Assembly: GCA_947503785.1 (NCBI GenBank)
Contig: CANNFB010000005.1
Span: forward strand, 1-64,000
Length of the DNA: 64,000 bases
Direction: 5' to 3'
Origin: an uncultured Campylobacterales bacterium
Lineage (GTDB): Bacteria; Campylobacterota; Campylobacteria; Campylobacterales; Arcobacteraceae
The notes below the pieces were generated by a model. That model saw only the letters and a list, made by a program, of their open reading frames with translations, made no database searches and had not been told where the DNA came from. The number at the start of each line of letters is the position of its first letter. Positions within the stretch are counted from its first letter, which is position 1. Shown one piece after another: positions 63,589-64,000 of this stretch. The translations under genes were made by a program, and so were the position numbers.

Positions 63589-64000
63589 AAGTAGATGATC
63601 TACAGAAAAAATTAAAGGCTATTTTAAAAGATAAGAAAACAGTTTTGGAGTTATATTTGATAACACCAACTAAAGATATAAAGTTTGCTTCAATATCAGA
63701 TGAGGCATCTTCTAATTTATTAAAGCTTTTCAAACAAAATATTGATGATAATTTATTAGATACAGAGAATGAATATAACTTAAAACCAATTAATGAGGCT
63801 AATGATGAAGATGCTAAAAGTTATTACTATTTTGACAGCAATAATATTTATGAGAAAATAAAGTATTTTACAAGTTTCGATACTGATAGTGCAACAAACT
63901 TTTCTTTCAAAGATATGAAATTCGAAAATATAGATACTTTTTTAATCAAGATTGGTACTGATTCAAATCATATTATTTTATATAAAAAGAATTATCCTAT
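63585..64000 (+). CDS. kwaB: Kiwa effector KwaB (DUF4868), cut by window edge
   Basis: The frame is open from the ATG at 63585 through the last base; 138 residues are visible and the C-terminus is missing. The visible part shows the DUF4868-like pattern: ELYLITPTKDIKFASIS, NIYEKIKYFTSFDTDSA and IDTFLIKIGTDSNHIILYKKNYP (quoted here in pieces of at most 20 residues: IDTFLIKIGTDSNHI, ILYKKNYP). KwaB is the cytoplasmic partner that acts with KwaA in blocking phage DNA. The pair is adjacent and overlapping, as in known Kiwa systems. Confidence 0.8.
   Translation, partial: MKVDDLQKKLKAILKDKKTVLELYLITPTKDIKFASISDEASSNLLKLFKQNIDDNLLDTENEYNLKPINEANDEDAKSYYYFDSNNIYEKIKYFTSFDTDSATNFSFKDMKFENIDTFLIKIGTDSNHIILYKKNYP

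Overview
The window is AT-rich, densely coded DNA from a free-living, motile member of the Campylobacterota, most likely the Arcobacter group. The gene set and style fit this: a flagellar export cluster, paired ClpS/ClpA with Aat and Bpt, single-protein class I fumarase, FeoAB/Fur, a DUF2325-flavodoxin operon, many TTG starts and heavily AT-biased codons. No rRNA or tRNA gene and no CRISPR array was found. The identification rests on protein resemblance and style only; no database search was possible.

Layout. 1-9826 (+) is a tightly packed flagellar operon: fliK (5' end outside the window), fliR, flhB, a periplasmic TPR protein, fliI, flgL and flhA. It runs into a BatD-like protein, a HlyD-like adaptor, a short molybdopterin oxidoreductase, an MFS transporter, a small protein and a flavin reductase (to 15677). 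15732-26787 (-) holds MscL with a zinc-ribbon tail, a FAH-like protein, class I fumarase, a Cache-type histidine kinase and a four-gene CoA-ester operon: two stand-alone CitE-type lyases, a mesaconyl-CoA-hydratase-like protein, and an AMP-forming acyl-CoA ligase fused to a third CitE-type domain. Together these could interconvert citramalate or mesaconate, glyoxylate, propionyl-CoA and malyl-CoA. 27134-52788 is mostly housekeeping: bioD, clpS-clpA, a cytochrome c lipoprotein, two duplicated small secreted proteins beside a two-component system, aat, an FTR-rhodanese fusion, panB-ruvB, trpA-bpt, the Fur-controlled iron genes (feoAB, fur, a flavodoxin operon), hemH, a Kef-type antiporter and a second copy of the Cache kinase.

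52789 to the right edge is an accessory region that looks like a defence island on or next to an integrated element. In order it has: an inverted and direct repeat cluster; a nucleotidyltransferase with a winged-helix partner (AbiE-like toxin-antitoxin arrangement); an AlpA-type regulator, a RepA-like ATPase and a basic protein (element maintenance); a frameshifted lipoprotein with a 35-residue membrane protein; then an overlapping four-gene operon. That operon encodes an ABC/SMC-type ATPase with a large N-terminal domain, an HNH nuclease (a Septu-like pair), an unknown 153-residue protein and a Cas4-like/DEDD double nuclease. Next come a 27-residue ORF and the two genes of a Kiwa system, with kwaB cut by the window edge. 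The four-gene operon is the best candidate here for an undescribed system: the ATPase-HNH core is recognisable, but the extended ATPase, the third gene and the coupled double nuclease are not part of the classical two-gene version.
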